From contig CAUYUA010000208.1 of NCBI GenBank assembly GCA_963575675.1, forward strand, positions 1-41,313: a DNA stretch of 41,313 nt, given 5' to 3'. The position numbers were made by a program, and so were the translations under genes. The stretch comes from CAUYUA01 sp963575675 (GTDB taxonomy: Bacteria; Pseudomonadota; Alphaproteobacteria; Azospirillales; Azospirillaceae). The notes under the pieces are model-generated. The model was not told the origin of the DNA, did not search any database, and saw nothing but the letters and a program-made list of their open reading frames with translations. Shown in pieces: positions 40,009 through 41,313 of the stretch. Numbering within the stretch: the first letter of the stretch is position 1; the number at the start of each line of letters is the position of its first letter.

Positions 40009-41235
40009 GTGAGCCTTCCCCTCATCGCCGCCGCGATCTTAATGGTCACTATGGGCGCACGACAATCACTCGGTTTGTTCGTCGCGCCGCTCGATGAAAC
40101 AACGGGGCTCGGCGTGACCACAATCAGCTTCGCCATGGCCATCGGTCAGTTCATGTGGGGAGCCATTCAGCCCTTCGCCGGAGCAGCCGCCGACAGATGG
40201 GGACCCGGTCGCGTCCTCGCCATAGGACTCTTATCGGCGTCGCTCGGCATCGCCCTGACCCCTTTTATGACGACCGCATGGGGCTTGAGCCTGTCTCTCG
40301 GAATCTTGTTCTCCGCAGGGTCCGGCGCGGCAAGCTTCCCGGTGCTGATCGGAGCCGTAACGCCTCGCCTCGCCCCCGAAAAACGAGGCGCCGCAACCGG
40401 CGTCATCAACGCCGGCGGCTCATTCGGCCAATTCGTTTTTGCGCCGACGCTTCAAGCCCTGATCTCGACTCTCGGCTGGATGAACGCTCTGTGGGCTCCC
40501 GCCTTGGTAATGTTGGCGGCTCTGATCCCCGCCCGCCTCTTGCGCCGAGCGCCCGATCTCGACCACACCAACGCCGCGCAGGAAGAGAAAAATTTTAACG
40601 CTCTCCCGACAAGAGGCGGCGTTTGGGCCGCCGTCCTCCACGCCCTGAAGGACCGCAGCTATTTGTTGCTGCACGCCGGCTTTTTTACATGCGGCTTTCA
40701 CGTTGCGTTCCTTGTCACTCATATGCCCGGCGAAGTCTCGCTGTGCGGCCTGCCTTCGCGCGTCGCCGGCTGGTCATTGGCGATCATCGGACTGTTCAAT
40801 ATCTTCGGAAGCCTGATCGCTGGCGTCTTGATCTCTCGGCGGCGCTGCAAAGACGTCTTGTTTTGGATGTACGGCTCCCGAGCGATCCTGATCTTCGCCT
40901 ACCTCCTAGCTCCGAAAGTCGAAGCAACCTATTATCTTTTTGCGGCGGGATTGGGCTTCACTTGGCTGGCCACTGTTCCTCCCACCGCCACCTTGGTTGG
41001 AAAACTCTTCGGTTTACGCCGGCTCTCCACATTGTTCGGCCTTACCCTTCTCTCTCATCAAATCGGCGGTTTCCTCGGCGCCTATTTGGGAGGCGTCGCC
41101 GTTTGGAGCTTCGGAGATTATAAGTGGATGTGGTGCGCGGACATCACACTCGCGGCAATCGCCGCCGCACTGAATCTGCCGATCCGAGAAAATCTGCCGA
41201 TCCGAAAAAAGACGATGGAAAGCAATAATAATTAG
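40009..41235 (+). CDS. Major facilitator superfamily transporter
   Basis: The 408-residue protein has twelve predicted membrane helices and the MFS loop motif as GAAADRWGPGRVL between helices 2 and 3. An internal loop near residues 185-205 separates the two six-helix halves. The N-terminal helix begins with SLPLIAAAILMVTMGARQSL with GLF after, as in the monocarboxylate/OFA-like branch, so an organic acid is a possible substrate, but it cannot be assigned. The start is GTG at 40009 with GGAG about 13 bases upstream, which is weak. The C-terminus carries an in-frame 18-bp near-duplication (LPIRENLPIRKK). The repeat array upstream may regulate it. Confidence 0.88.
   Translation: MSLPLIAAAILMVTMGARQSLGLFVAPLDETTGLGVTTISFAMAIGQFMWGAIQPFAGAAADRWGPGRVLAIGLLSASLGIALTPFMTTAWGLSLSLGILFSAGSGAASFPVLIGAVTPRLAPEKRGAATGVINAGGSFGQFVFAPTLQALISTLGWMNALWAPALVMLAALIPARLLRRAPDLDHTNAAQEEKNFNALPTRGGVWAAVLHALKDRSYLLLHAGFFTCGFHVAFLVTHMPGEVSLCGLPSRVAGWSLAIIGLFNIFGSLIAGVLISRRRCKDVLFWMYGSRAILIFAYLLAPKVEATYYLFAAGLGFTWLATVPPTATLVGKLFGLRRLSTLFGLTLLSHQIGGFLGAYLGGVAVWSFGDYKWMWCADITLAAIAAALNLPIRENLPIRKKTMESNNN
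41174..41209. repeat. 18-bp near-perfect in-frame duplication in the MFS C-terminus
   Basis: ATCTGCCGATCCGAGAAA (41174-41191) is followed by ATCTGCCGATCCGAAAAA, giving two LPIR-type six-residue blocks just before the stop. Confidence 0.85.
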
Positions 41236-41263
41236 ATGTGTCTATAGAGTATCACAAACAATT

Positions 41264-41313
41264 TCAGAGGAGGATCGCTTCGCGAATAAGGGGGGCTTTC
41301 GCTCCCCCCTTAT
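41264..41313 (+). repeat. Interspersed repeat family A, truncated by window end
   Basis: CAGAGGAGGATCGCTTCGCG and the whole first hairpin are present, identical over this stretch to the copy at 23352. The second hairpin lies beyond the window. Confidence 0.9.

Overview
The window reads as chromosomal DNA of an alphaproteobacterium, most likely Rhodospirillales-like. The lineage call rests on marker genes: an NDUFA12-type complex I accessory subunit, a MucR/Ros zinc-finger regulator, an RcdA/DUF1465 protein, SecB, an alphaproteobacterial XRE regulator and a fused PccA. No rRNA, tRNA, CRISPR array or phage module was found. I could not run database searches, so family calls come from motifs read by eye.

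Layout. (1) 124-5387, minus strand: a cytochrome c oxidase operon in transcription order ctaE, sco, ctaC, ctaD, a 34-residue membrane peptide, a doubtful 67-codon frame, and ctaB. Subunit I carries the YSHPxVY signature of A2-type oxidases and lacks the usual K-channel Thr and Lys. (2) 5898-18482: a sensory block. It holds a secreted protein, a CZB-domain chemoreceptor, a polyamine-type binding protein followed by a chemoreceptor, a NitT/TauT-type binding protein followed by a hybrid histidine kinase, and a PstS-like binding protein followed by an unknown secreted protein. No ABC permease or ATPase accompanies any of the three binding proteins, which suggests signalling roles. (3) 18725-23131: 6-phosphogluconolactonase, MlaD, NDUFA12, a TPR plus PRMT-like methyltransferase fusion, and MlaC. 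(4) 23529-31189: PccA, RcdA, ribosomal protein L31, AhcY, MucR and an XRE regulator. (5) 32160-41235: a small secreted protein, cytochrome b561, a GDT1-family Mn/Ca exporter, SecB, a secreted alpha/beta hydrolase, a decayed epimerase pseudogene, a chemoreceptor with a C-terminal hemerythrin domain that has one iron ligand replaced, and an MFS transporter.

The spaces between genes are rich in repeats. Family A has two hairpins and about eleven full, partial or degenerate copies. Family B has ends of the type GAGCCTGTCCGGA, including a MITE-like pair and a 16-bp perfect palindrome. Family C has two copies. There is a 9 x 15-bp array before the MFS gene and a 3 x 22-bp array before the phosphogluconolactonase stop. 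Exact tandem duplications of 11-18 bp occur throughout, several of them in frame inside genes or over start sites.

The strongest leads are the transporter-less binding-protein/sensor pairs, the atypical A2 oxidase, the hemerythrin chemoreceptor with His to Gln, the TPR-PRMT fusion and the repeat systems.
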